Origin: Setophaga petechia
Lineage: Eukaryota; Chordata; Aves; Passeriformes; Parulidae
Direction: 5' to 3'
DNA: 64,000 nucleotides
NCBI GenBank assembly: GCA_024362935.1
Contig: JANCRA010000014.1
Span: 14,586,258 to 14,650,257, forward strand
Both the position numbers and the translations under genes were made by a program. This document shows, in pieces, positions 35,601 to 47,700 of this stretch (position 1 is its first letter; each line of letters starts with the position of its first letter). Below the pieces are notes generated by a model. The model was given only the letters and a program-made list of their open reading frames with translations. It was not told the origin of the DNA and ran no database searches.

Positions 35601-36729
35601 ATCACTGCTCTGGCAACTACAGCTTTTTGTATTTACCTGAAAAGGTGACATGGAAGTCATTGTCACTTTCTCATTCTAGGCTTCATTCTGAGAGGTGATT
35701 TTAAAGGCAGCTGGCAGAACTCAGCATTTCCACCTGACACTTGAAGTAGACAATGCATACCCTGGGTCATATTTTCATCTCAACTCCACATTTTTTGTTT
35801 TCCTTTCTGGTTTGAATTCCCATTGGTGAAGAAATTATGTTCTAGTCAAGACACACAGATGCAAAATCAAAATGCCTTCTGAAAACCTCCTGAAACCTGT
35901 GCCATAGGAAAGCACCCTGAAGGCAGGGTAAGGCTGACTAACAATTACCTGTAATAAATCCTAAAAATCAGCTTCTTCCTATAGCAGAATTCTTCCTACA
36001 AGTTCCCAGTAAAAAGCAAGGTTTCTGATTGTGCTATGATCCTGTTCTGAACCCTTCTTACACTGAAATGCACCTCCAGGAGCTGTGTAGTAGAAGCACT
36101 GTGTCCAACCCTCAGAGCACCACCAGCCCAGTGGTACATGTGCTGCACAGATGGTCTGAGCATGCAGAGTTAATCCAAAACGTTTGGGTCACATCCAATT
36201 TGCTGTGCTTGTGGAAATCCACAGGAGGGCACAGGCACAGGACCCCCAGCCACATCAGGTGCAGTGGCAGTGTGCAAACCACGTGCAGGGCACTTCCAGG
36301 GAGTGTCAGCTTTGCTCTATAGGCATGGTAGGATTTGCTCCTGTGCTGGGATTACTTGACATCTGGAAATCCTCACAGACACGTAATCCTTGCACATAAC
36401 CTCTTGACAAAATGTCTGGAGAAATTCAGCATGTGTCCCTCTGCCTGCTCTGTCAGGAAATGATGGAGAGTGAGGTATGGCCTCTCCAGCTCTCTCCACA
36501 GCATTATGAACATGAGCAGCAAATCCATCAGCTACTTCTGCATGCATTTATTCTGTGAAAGGGCTGACCAGCTCTTGAAAGGACAAAGAGCAATCAAAAC
36601 TCATATCTTTTGCCTAGACAGGTAAAAAGCCAGCAGGGCTTATAATTACACAGGGAGTTGGCTGCTCTTGAGGATGCAAAATAAACAGATATCTGGTCCT
36701 GCTGACTCGCATGGCCTGTATTTTTAACT
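26601..36729. other. Gene-poor intergenic DNA
   Basis: AT-rich, with short stop-bounded frames only. No exon with family similarity, no RNA gene and no recognisable repeat was found in this 10-kb stretch. AT-rich direct repeats built on acagttacttatacaaa occur near 32690-32770. Confidence 0.45.
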
Positions 36730-36945
36730 CAGTAGCTTATCCTTGACCACTGAAATACTGAACAGGTTACCCAGAGAGGTTGTGTAAACACCATCCCTGC
36801 ATTCATAACCTGACAAGATCCTGAGCAGCCTGTTCAGTGGAGCAAACAACCTGTTCACTGAGCAGCAGTCAGTGGATGTGCTTTGAGCTGGTGGGTCAGA
36901 CTAGGTGCTCCTTCCAATGGACACTGTTCCAGAATTCTGTGGTGA
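36730..36945 (+). mobile_element. Old CR1 LINE 3' fragment
   Basis: Diverged CR1 motifs in plus orientation: gaacaggttacccagagagg, a damaged middle with a partial internal repetition of the cctgttca motif, then actaggtgctccttcc and attctgtgg near the end. Confidence 0.65.
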
Positions 36946-37341
36946 AGCACTCTCAGTTTTGTAGATGCACTTCCCTTCCAAAAAGGAGCTGATTGATCCC
37001 ACCTCTGCCTTAAGCCATGGCTATCACTGTGGACACAGTTCAAAGATGCTGTATTTGTGGAGCAGGCCAAATCCTCTGCAGTGACCAGCCAAAAAATATG
37101 AAGTTTCACCAACAGGAGACCAAGATGCAGGATGCTGGCCCTCTGCTTCATTCTAAAACTCCTAAACAGCCCCTGCACAAAGGGTTTCACATGCACAGCT
37201 CCACAGATGAGCAGAAAGCCAACACCAGGCTCAGCAAGCAGCACCCAGACATTTTGTGCCCTTCAATCTCCCCATCTCTCCCCCCAAGGTCATCTTTAGT
37301 GATGTCTCTCTGAAGTAACAATCCTCCTGTACAGACTTTCA

Positions 37342-37383
37342 CATACATAAAACTCCCAAAATCATACATAAAACTCCCAAAAT
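37342..37383. repeat. Perfect 21-bp tandem duplication
   Basis: The unit catacataaaactcccaaaa plus t occurs at 37342-37362 and again at 37363-37383 without a difference, so it is recent. Confidence 0.95.
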
Positions 37384-40119
37384 CAAGACTGATGACTGTA
37401 AGGCCACCAAAGGCAGGATGCTTGTACACCCATAAGTCAATGTACCTCTGTGAGCTGAAGATTTGTGCACTCTCAGGGCTAGCTGGAAATTTTACACTTT
37501 GTCTGTAGAAAAAGCTTCCACGCAAGGAATAAAATAAGTCTTAAAATATTGAGCCAGAAGTAAGGTCAGACCATATTTCTCCTCCAATAATAAATCAGCA
37601 CTATATGTATATATTAAATCCAATCCCTTGATGTGTCCAGTTTCAGTAATAAAAACTTAGTGAGCAGGGCAAAAGTTATTGGGTAGAGATCAATATTCTT
37701 GCTTGTTGTCCTTGATTGGCAATAATGTGATGCTTTCTCCTTGACTGTAAGGAGGTGCTTTTGTGATTTGGGAGCATAAAGAAATTCTGAACTTGACAGA
37801 TTTATGCAGTAGGAATACGCTAATGTCCTTTGACCCGCTTAAGAATAAATATGACCTACCAAATTGTCATTTTTATGGGTATTTACAACTGAGGCACTTT
37901 GTAAACCTTAGAACTAATATTTCCCAAAGGAAATCTGTGCTCTCGAATCTTGATAAATTATTGAAAAATACAAGCCACTACCAGCCCTACAAATTTTCTC
38001 TTCTCTTTCTCCTATATTTGGTTACATAGGAGTTGTCAAAGCAGACTGGACCACTGATCTATATTTCACTAGGTGTGCTACTGCAGCCATGGTCAGGGAT
38101 TCAGAGGAATCCTATAGAATTTTTGGCTATTTGATAAAGGTAGTGCAAAAAAAAAAAAAATCCTAAAACTTGAAGGTTTTCAGTGCATGACTGAAATATT
38201 AGTTATAGAATTCTTTAAACTCTGAAATTACTGTTAGAAGAATATTACAAACTGTAATTTCCACAGCCCAAATGCCACCAGCTGCATTTGCTCTCATAAA
38301 TGCTTCAGCTGATAAACAAATAACACAAGGAGTAGAATAAAGCAGCCCAATTCACTCACATGCCAGTGCTCACAGCCTTGTGGGTGTAGTGCAGATATTC
38401 CTTAAATTTAATAATTGTTGCTAACCAACATCCCTAGCTCCTTAACTCTGCAGGCCAACTGACCAGAAGCCTTCATTTAACTGCTATATCTCAGCTCCAT
38501 CTCACCTCCCAACCCATTTGCCACACAGTTTTTTTTACCACATTTACACTGTACCTGCCCTCAAAGGTTTCAGAAAAGACAAATTAATTTCCCACACAGA
38601 TGGGAACTAGTGAGCTGAGGACCTCTGCCCTTCAGAATCCTCCTCTGAAGAAGAGGATGACAGCACATGACTCTCTCAATAGCTTGGTCTTAAGGAAAGA
38701 GAAGTTTTTGACACAAAACTGAATAGTAACAGCGTCACCCATACCAGAGTTATGAAAGCTATTTCCTTTTATCCTTATTTGCCATCTGAAAATTAGCAAA
38801 GAGGCAGCCCTGCTCAGGACATTATCTAACACATAAGACTTACAAAAGCTTTGTGTTCCACCTCTTGGTTACATCCCTGCACAACAGTACAGAAGCTCTC
38901 AAAGACTTTGAACAAACCAGATTTTGAGTAAAGCACCATGACGTGGCACTCAGCTCTACTTTTACTCCATTTCTAAGGGCAGCTGCTTTTCTGTTTTTCT
39001 TTGCGCATCTGTGGACAACAAAATCTTTTCTCTCTCACAAGAATGTCTTCATTAAGTCAGTTTCTGCCTTCAGCTTATTCTTGTGCATACTATAATCTGT
39101 GTATATGCACAAGAAAGGCTTGAGAAGCAGACTGAAAAAACAGGAAGCTGGAATAAACAATGAGGCAGGAACTGTGGGAAACTTAAGCATCTTTTCTTGC
39201 CCTTATTGTGCTGCCTTCCTTTTCATTTTTGTTTACTGCTGAATTTAGGATTCCTCCTACATTTGTATGAAACATGATTTCAATGATCTCTGTTTTGTGG
39301 CCTCTTGCTGAAGCAATGTGACATAGCACATCAAACACAGTGACCAGGCACCAAGTCAAACAATTGAGTTCAACTACTATCCTGAACACTTGGTTTCATA
39401 TCAGATTTGGCAAATTTAGATATATATATTTATTTTTTTTACAATTAATTTGTTCACTGAGTAATAAAAAGGCCCTAAATACCCACCAATTCAGCAGCTC
39501 CTTCTCTCTACACTGAATATTCCATCTCCCTTTGCACAGGTGGTAGGACAGAGGGAGAAATTGCATTTTAATATACAAAACGCCCACTAATCCTTGCATC
39601 AAACAGCATTTCTGTCCCATTCACTAATGTCCTTCATTCATTCATCACTTGTTTTTAAAGGAGTGACATCCTTTTAAAAAAGAAGTTATAAAACACTAAC
39701 ACTTGCTGGCTGACACTGAATTTACTTCATGAAACAAAAATTTGAGTGACAGGAAAGAGAGGAGTTAAACATAGATAGAGAGTAGTAGTTTCAGCCCAAA
39801 TCAGCAAAATCCCTTTTTAGCACCTTGAAAAATACCTATTTAGGATGATCAATTTTTTTAATCAAGATAATTACCCTCACACGTCTTTTCCTATCCTTAA
39901 GTGTTTAACAAGAAACATCTTAGGCTCTCCTTAGCTCTACTACTTCTAAAGCTTCTAACTGTAAGCAAAGACTCAGATTATGTTGTGAATTGCAACCCTT
40001 TTACCTCATGTGAAAGCTTTCCTCATGGCATTGCAGAAAGATTTTTTTTCCACCTTTAATTTTCTCTGTTTTTAAAGATTAGGGTGTAAAAGCATCTACT
40101 ACTCTCAAGATTTCACTGG
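37384..40119. other. Non-coding DNA, nothing recognised
   Basis: AT-rich DNA with poly(A) and poly(T) tracts (38148-38160, 39431-39440). No supportable gene. Confidence 0.45.
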
Positions 40120-40205
40120 AGACCACCTGGCCTTTTAGTTTGGCTGCACCAGGGGAGGTTTAGGTTGGATATAAGGAAAAACATCTTCAGTGCAGGGGTG
40201 GTCAA
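40120..40205 (+). mobile_element. CR1 LINE internal fragment
   Basis: Contains ggaggtttaggttggatata followed by aggaaaaacatcttcagtgc and ggggtggtca, the CR1 segment upstream of the 3' end. Both ends are lost. Confidence 0.75.
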
Positions 40206-43200
40206 TTCTACTAACACACCATGGCATGTCAGCCCACAAAAACAGTATCTCAGCCCAGTTCTCCACCCTTTCTGAAAAATACATCCTTCAGGTCACAGAG
40301 ATAAGCACTGTACATGCACAAGAAAAAAGCCACAGTCAGTTCCATTCCTAAACTCAACTTCCTCAGCACAGCAAACACTGCCTGGATGTCAGGGCACAGT
40401 CAAGTTTTAATTTAAGTCACCTTTAAAGGTTTTTTTTGAAGATACATGCATCTAAATCTGTTCTTGAACCAAAGGGCTGTGAATTCCAAGTCTGGATTTC
40501 TCTACAGGTAGCATTTCCCATATTGCCATCATTACCTTGCAAACCAGCTTTCACTTAAGGAAAAATGTCACCCTAAACACAAATACAGCAAAGAGAATCT
40601 TGGAAACACAACCTAGGTGCAAATTCAGACTCTTAACTGAGGAGGCTGCAAACAAGCTGAAAGTAGAGAAAAAGCCCCACTCACTTCTCCCAGGAGAGTC
40701 ATGCAATGGAGCAACTTGCCCAGGATTTAAGGTTCTGCTAAAGCCAAATATTTTGGTTTCATTTGCCCTTCCTGCTCTGCCAGGGCCTGCCCGAGTTCTC
40801 ACATTCCTCAGTCTCCCCCAGTGAGGAGTGTGCTGGGATATGTGTGAGAAACAAGAACTGGACTCCAACTTGTGATCAGGGAGCCTGTGGAGTCAAAATA
40901 ATGGATCAAAGAACAGCTCAACAGCTGGATCTGCTGCTAAAATGGCACTAAAAATATTGTAAGTTTATATATTTTCAGCACCAAAATAGAAAGAAGATGG
41001 GTTTTTACTTATGTCCACCTAAATACTTGTTTTATGGATGGAATGAGAGTTTATGAAAACTGATACATTGATTTAGACCATTGTTATTAGCACTGCCTTT
41101 TATTTATCTATAATTTCACTAAAGAGACTCCATTTCACTATTTATCTTTCTTGGTCCAAAGGTGATACTGAATCTTCAAATAAAACAATTTTCCTATACA
41201 AATGGACACTTACATTCTCTGCTGGTTCATAGGTTAACAGCAGGATCCACCTGTCAAGTCTGGGTGGGCAATTACTATCATATTTTCACAACCTATTGTT
41301 ATTTTTCTTTCTGCTCAGCACAGAACAGACAGAAGTAAGAACAGTTACTATGCAAGAGCAAAACCTGAGAGAAAGAAGAGATCCAACAAGAAATGGAGGC
41401 CACTATCTGACATTTTAAAAGGGCAAATCGAAAGCAATCAACACCCAACAAAACGCTCAGTGTAAGATGAGGTGATAGCTTAGGATATACTTAGGGTGGT
41501 GTAATGAGGCTAACAAGTGCTGTGTGTTTTAATGTAAATTAACACAAGATAATCTCTTCACATATTTAAGTGATGCACTTCAAGTTAATTAATACATATT
41601 TAATAGAAGTCTTCTTGAACAGCTGTTATTTACTTCTGGAGTTTCTACACATTAGCACTGGCTGCTTTGTTCTGCTCTGAAGTTGTTCATGCTCCAAAGT
41701 ACTTTAACAACTTGGGCTGTATAAAAATTGAACAGTCTTCCCAAAAGTCAGCCTTTCTGATAACTTAATATTTTCACGTTAAATACTCAAACATTTGCTG
41801 AACAAAAGGTCAAATTCTACTTACAGCATCTGTGTGAAACAGGCAAGCAGATGCTTAATGCTGCTAGACAAATACTTTTGGCACAAAGAATGATATAGAT
41901 TTGGTGATCAGTTACATTTTCAGGCTTGAAAATCAGCTCTCCTTTACTTCTGTTCCCTAAATTCTGCACTTACCTTTCATATGTAACAATACAGACCCAA
42001 ATTATGACCTGTTCCTTTCACAGGTGCTGGTGTTCCTCACACAATGTGTTACATGAAATCCTGGCAGTGAAAGTGCTGTCTACAGTATTCACTGCAATAT
42101 TATGAGTATTACACCAACACACTGAGGCTTCTGTTTCAAACAACTTCTGTGTTTAACAACTTGTGTCTTAAACAACCACTGAGTATAACATCACTGCCTT
42201 TGGACCTTGTATACAGCATTGAGGAAGTTCTCACTTACCCCCTCCTTTTATTCAGATGGAAACCCATTTGAGTTTCAGGCACTTCTGAGTTTTTAGGATG
42301 TGAGTTAGTAGAAACCAATTCAAGAAACACATTGGCAAACAAAATTCTTATACTCACAGTGGTGTATGTGACTTTTGACAACAAGCACCAGTTTCTTTGA
42401 AAACAACTATCACCACTGAACAATCCTTATCAGCATACCAGTTGTAGTTTCCAGCAGACTAAAGATTTTTACCCTTGTGGTCCTAGAGCTCATTGCTTGC
42501 ATGTCAGCCTTTCAAGCTCACAGGTTTACTGAAAATAACTTCCAAAGCTGGTAACAATTGTATTAGTGCATACCTGTAGGGACAACCTTCACTGCATCTC
42601 CTGTGCAATGCTGTATGGAAATATAAACAAAACAGTCCAAAATGCACAAAGATCAAGCATGTGTACTGATTTAAGCAGACTGATATTACTAGTATCTAAA
42701 TGAATTTATTTTACTTTAATATGGCGTTTTTCACAATACAGAGGACATAAAGTAACATTCATTACTCAGGCTAGGAATTGTAAGACTAAACCAGATCATT
42801 GCTTTACCTGGCAAAGATGCTGTGGCTGTGTGGAATAAAAATTCAAAAAGCATCTTCATGATCCTTTAACTGCCTGTACAAAGAGCCTGGTGAGCTGCAG
42901 ATGCAAGGACTGAAGAAGATTAACCTCAATTCTCCCTTCCCCACCCCTGAATGTGGCTGGTACAAGCTGGTTTAGGTTCCAGGCAGAATCCTGAGCCCTG
43001 TAAGGCCACAGGGATGGGGTTGGGACACAGCTGTTGGTTTGAGGGAAGCACCAACCACACAGGTTCAAAGTGCCTGTGTAGATGTGAACTTTGACAAAGC
43101 AGTGTCAACCACAACAACCAGGCACCTGAAAGGATTTCTGTGCATGGAAGCTGTGTCACTGCATTTAGGAGAAAAAGGAAGAAAAGCCATGGTTGCCACA

Positions 43201-43868
43201 GGACCTAAAGAATATCTTTCAAGCAGGGCAACACAGCAAAGAGATTTCACTGCTTTTGGTGGGAGTCATGTGGGAAACAGACCAGTCCAGAAAAAAGAAA
43301 CCTGAGAAGACAGTCTCATACTGTGATGTTCTGGAATCACCATTATGTTAACAAAACTAAGTATCTTGAAAATCTTGTCTTTGGAAGGAGGATGTATCTT
43401 GTTCAGAGGAGCATGGGTGCTCTGCCAGCTGCCACAAAATCCATGTTTGTACACTTGCTTTGATATCCACAATTTCACTTTCATTGGCATCAGCACAAGC
43501 CTGATGTGTGCATGTCAAGGAAAAAGAGAGATCCCAGAGGACAAACTGAGCTCCCAGTTCCAAGGAATGGAAATAAATGCCCACATTTTGTGCAGCCATG
43601 ACATAACAGCTATTCCTTGGGTTCTTTTAAGATTCCTTAGAGCTAAAGGATCAAATTCAAGGGGATTCTCTTACAACATACACAGTGAGACTGTAATATT
43701 TTTCCTCTACATTTTACATGAAAAAGAAAAATCTATGTTTACCTGTGGCATTGGTAGAAAGATTTCTATTGTAATTATACCTTGTGTATTCCAAGGAAGT
43801 TTTTTACATCACTATTACTAGTCTAGAGAGGTACAAAACTGCAGGTGCTTGATGAAAAATAAAACATC
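40206..43868. other. Non-coding DNA downstream of the BtpA-family gene
   Basis: No exon or repeat recognised. A 158-codon open frame at 43345-43821 (+) has no family resemblance and no support from splice sites or composition. Confidence 0.45.
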
Positions 43869-43874
43869 TTTATT
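43869..43874 (-). terminator. Candidate poly(A) signal of the BtpA-family gene
   Basis: AATAAA on the minus strand about 730 bp past the stop codon at 44603. It would give a 3' UTR of about 0.75 kb containing the MIR fragment. Confidence 0.5.
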
Positions 43875-44144
43875 AAAATTTCCAGTTTCTGCAAAAGCAT
43901 TTTGACTACATTCCAAATCTATTTAAATGTAATTAAATATTTACATTTATTCTCTAATAAGTATTGTAAGTAAATCAATACCCCAATTATCTTAAATTTT
44001 TGTGTGGTATTACAAAAATGTAGCAATTGTATAAATGCACAATTCTAATGAAAAAATAATGATCTTGAACTTTAAAAAAGCCCTTAATTTAGAGAGATGA
44101 AAGTGCTGTACATTCTTTCCTTCATTATGTCTTATGGCCCCTGT

Positions 44145-44225
44145 GTGATGTAGGTGCTATTATCATCATTTTACAGATGGGGAAACTGAAAGGCTAATTA
44201 ACTTGTCCAATTTACAACACTTTTA
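44145..44225 (+). mobile_element. MIR SINE core fragment
   Basis: Contains tattatcatcattttacaga, then tggggaaactgaaaggctaa and ttaacttgtcca, the conserved MIR core found across amniotes. It lies in the probable 3' UTR of the BtpA-family gene, antisense to it. Confidence 0.8.
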
Positions 44226-44602
44226 GCTGTAAACTTAGGGCATCCTATTGTACTTAAAGGCAAAGCAGAACTCAGCTCACCTGTGATGAACATTTTCTAA
44301 AAATTCTTAAACTCCATAAGCATTTACCTTACAGGAGAGAGTATCTCACACAGGATTTCAGAGTTGGCTTTGCATTGATGGAGGGTTTGAGCACCACAGA
44401 AATGTGCTGCCTAGAAGCAAACATCAGAGCAGCAGGTCATTGTGCAGTATGTCACCAAGCTTCCCAGCTAGTTATGGAGATGATGTGCATTTTTATTTGG
44501 TATTATTTGCCATTTGGCCACACATTTGTGCTTTAATTCTGTAGGACTTACCACATTGCATTTCTACAAACAAACACAAACAAACAGTGTTTGCTGACAA
44601 AC

Positions 44603-44793
44603 TCATTCCCTCAGTTTACTTATGTGTTCCATGAATTTCTTGACTCGGTCAGGATCAACAGCATTTGCCCAATATCCTCCTTTCTTGAAATACGAACCAA
44701 TTATTAGAGCATCTGCATCCAAGTAATTCCTCACATTCTCCAGAGTCACTCCAGACCCAACCAGCACAGGAATCTTCACAGCATTCTTAACCT
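44603..44793 (-). CDS. BtpA-family gene, last exon
   Basis: It follows the acceptor TCTCCTCAG and completes a Glu codon with the base left by the preceding exon. It encodes VKNAVKIPVLVGSG through EHISKLRE and TGA. Confidence 0.9.
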
Positions 44794-47700
44794 CTGAGGA
44801 GAAGGAAACCAAAATCAGGGTTAACTCCTGTCTTTGAAACTCTCTTCATAAAGACTCTAATTTGCTTAGTTTTTCAACAGAAAAACAAACGTATCAAGAA
44901 ATTTGTGATTGTGGTATTTATTACTTCTACAACAGAATGAAACAGGCTCTCTAGAAAAAACACCTCTAGCTCTAAAGAGAAAAAAAAAAATCTTACTTTT
45001 TACATTCTGTTGTCTGGAATACTTCCTACATTTGCTTGTATGAAAGACAGCAGAGATCATGCAGGCACCACTGACAGCTCAGCTAGTTTTGCCAGAAAGC
45101 AAAAGCCAGATAGAGAAGTGGTCTTTTATCAGTATGAGGAACGACAATGGAATAAAAAAGCCTCTTATTTTTCCTATATACAGTGTTACTTGATCATCTG
45201 ATCTTTCACCTGGTTTCAAGAGGAGAAACAGACAAAAACAAGGCTCAAAATACAGTATGAGCTTTGGGAGGAGGAAAAAAAAGCCCAGCTCAAGAATTAC
45301 TTAAGCAGCCTTCTCATCAGTTTATGTCAAACTGACCATCCAAAGAGTGACTCATAGGACTGGATGCTTCATCCCTTAGAGGAATGTTGTGAGCCATTAT
45401 TTCTGACCTTTAAAAACATATAAATTGGCTTAATTAGTGATAAGCTGATGGCAAGGTAGTTATAGCTTGAGGTAACCTGGGAAAGCACACATGCAACAAA
45501 TAAAAGTCTGCTTCAAAATACTGTTTAAATGAAGTTTCATCAGAAGCCTAACTTATTAATTATGCTTCAGGGAAGACTAATTATTTATCACCTTCCTACT
45601 TCACTGAAGAAAGGGGATCAATTAAAATGTTCTTGAATCTCTTTTTAGGTCACATGCTCTGCCATTTTTTCCATCTAGGAACAATAACTCCCTCTTAAAA
45701 AGATTTTAACACAGAAATAAAACCATTCAACACAGCCCTTCCTGAAAATATATAACTAATCAAATGGCTCATATATATACATGATTAAAACATATTTCTA
45801 TGCATATTTGATATTCTTAAGTCATTCTGCTTACAACAAAATAATTAATTTCTAGTTACTTTGGCATTATTACGAATATTCTGTTCTAAAAAACAGGATA
45901 TTTACTTAAAATTTTAAGAATTTTAAGATTATCCTGTTCTAAAAAACAGGATATTTACTTCAAATTTTATTTTTATTCATATAATATCTATATGCTCTTA
46001 GGATTATCCTATCTGCTTTACATCACTACCAGCACACAATTAAGGTGCATCTGACCAGAAATTTGTGACAATACCTGACTGAATCTCCAGAGCAACCAGG
46101 CTCCAAGTCAACATTTGCTCTTACAAGTGCATAAAGCACGTTAGCAGGGAGTTGCTTCATAATTATTTCACATCAGCAGGAAAAACAAAGAGCCAAATAA
46201 TTAAACAGAGCAAGTTCATATGGGTCTGAGACAACAGCTCAGCCCTGCTGGGCAAAGGGAAAAACCCAGTGAAGCCTGAGACTGATGAGAAACTCCAGAA
46301 CAAGCCAAAGCCTTCCAAAGCAGGAAGGTATCAAGAGCTGCTGTGCTCTACACGTGGCACACAGACTGCACACACATCTCCTGGGCTGCAGATCCATCCA
46401 GAATGACAATGTGAAGAATGGCAAAGGGAGTGCTCAGTGTGCACTGAGATGTGTTACCTCATTAAGTATGCTACAGATGTTACTTCTAAGTCTTTTCCAA
46501 GCACATCAGGGCCTAAAGTTGATTAGTAGAAGGTGATTTGTCTATTGGCTGTGCTAATACAAATTCTAACCTGTAAAAGAAAATAAAGCAACAGCAGTGA
46601 GATGTGCTTTTGGGTGGCAATGTTCAGTCACTGTCAAAATATCTCTAAACATGGAGCGCTGCTTCAAATCTCACTGTTTTCCTGGCTTTTTTTTGACACA
46701 GTGAGAAAAAGGAGACAATTTTGTGATGTTACAGTAACAAGATGCTGAAGTTTACACAGATTTCTCTGTTCCAGTGGACTGTAACTAGAGGGCACTGTGC
46801 TCTTTCTTGTGGCAGCACAGCTGCACACAGGTCTTTAATAAAATCGTGCTTGGTTGCAAAGCACAATGAAAGCATTTCAACTATGGTATGCTCAAGTTTC
46901 ATGAAATAAAGGCCAAGTGCTCCTAGCTTGAAAACAATGGCAAAGAGTGGTGTAAAAATAAGCACCACTGTGCCAATAACTTGCTTGACTACTCTTCTCT
47001 AACAGCTTTCTCATTGCAGTGATCACTGTACCATACAAAACACTATGTTTATGGTAATGCTCCCCTCCTAACACATTTTAAGTTTTTAATTCAAAGGACT
47101 TTTTCTCTGTCATTAAATTTAGGGCTTAAACAGGAGATGTGAGTGATCAGTACTTTTTCTGTCTCTGAGGGTATCACACAGGCAGCAGTCCCTATTTTGG
47201 CCATCAAAAGATGAGAGGGGGTGAGCCAGTCTTGAGGCCCCTTTTATGAACAGTAATTAAGGAGGTGACAGTCACAGCCAGCTGCTGGATTTCATTATGT
47301 AGCTGTTTTCCACAGGTTACTCAGGTGAGACACTTTGTTTTGCTCAAAGAGAAAACTGAGCAGTCATTATGCAAAGCTTTGGTCACTCAAAGTACAAACT
47401 GAATGCAAACCAGGTATTTCCACAGTTATAGTCAAAGAAAAAACCTGATGGGTTCACACATCACACATCCAACCCAAGAATATCCCACAAGGCAGCAAAC
47501 AGGCACTTCTATAACCTCTTAGATGAAAAGATGGCTTATTAATGAATTTAAAATGCTCAGCTGTAGTTCTTGCTCCTTAACAACATGAATCCTGATTTTC
47601 CAGCCCTCATACTCCCTTGACCTCTGGTGCCCTGAGTGCCCAGGCAGCCCTGGAGCAGAGCCTGCCAGCCTCCAGAAGGCAGCAACACAAACTGCAAACA

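Noticed and set aside
43345..43821. 158-codon plus-strand open frame
   Set aside because: No recognisable domain, ordinary AT-rich composition and no splice context. The length is possible by chance in 64 kb.
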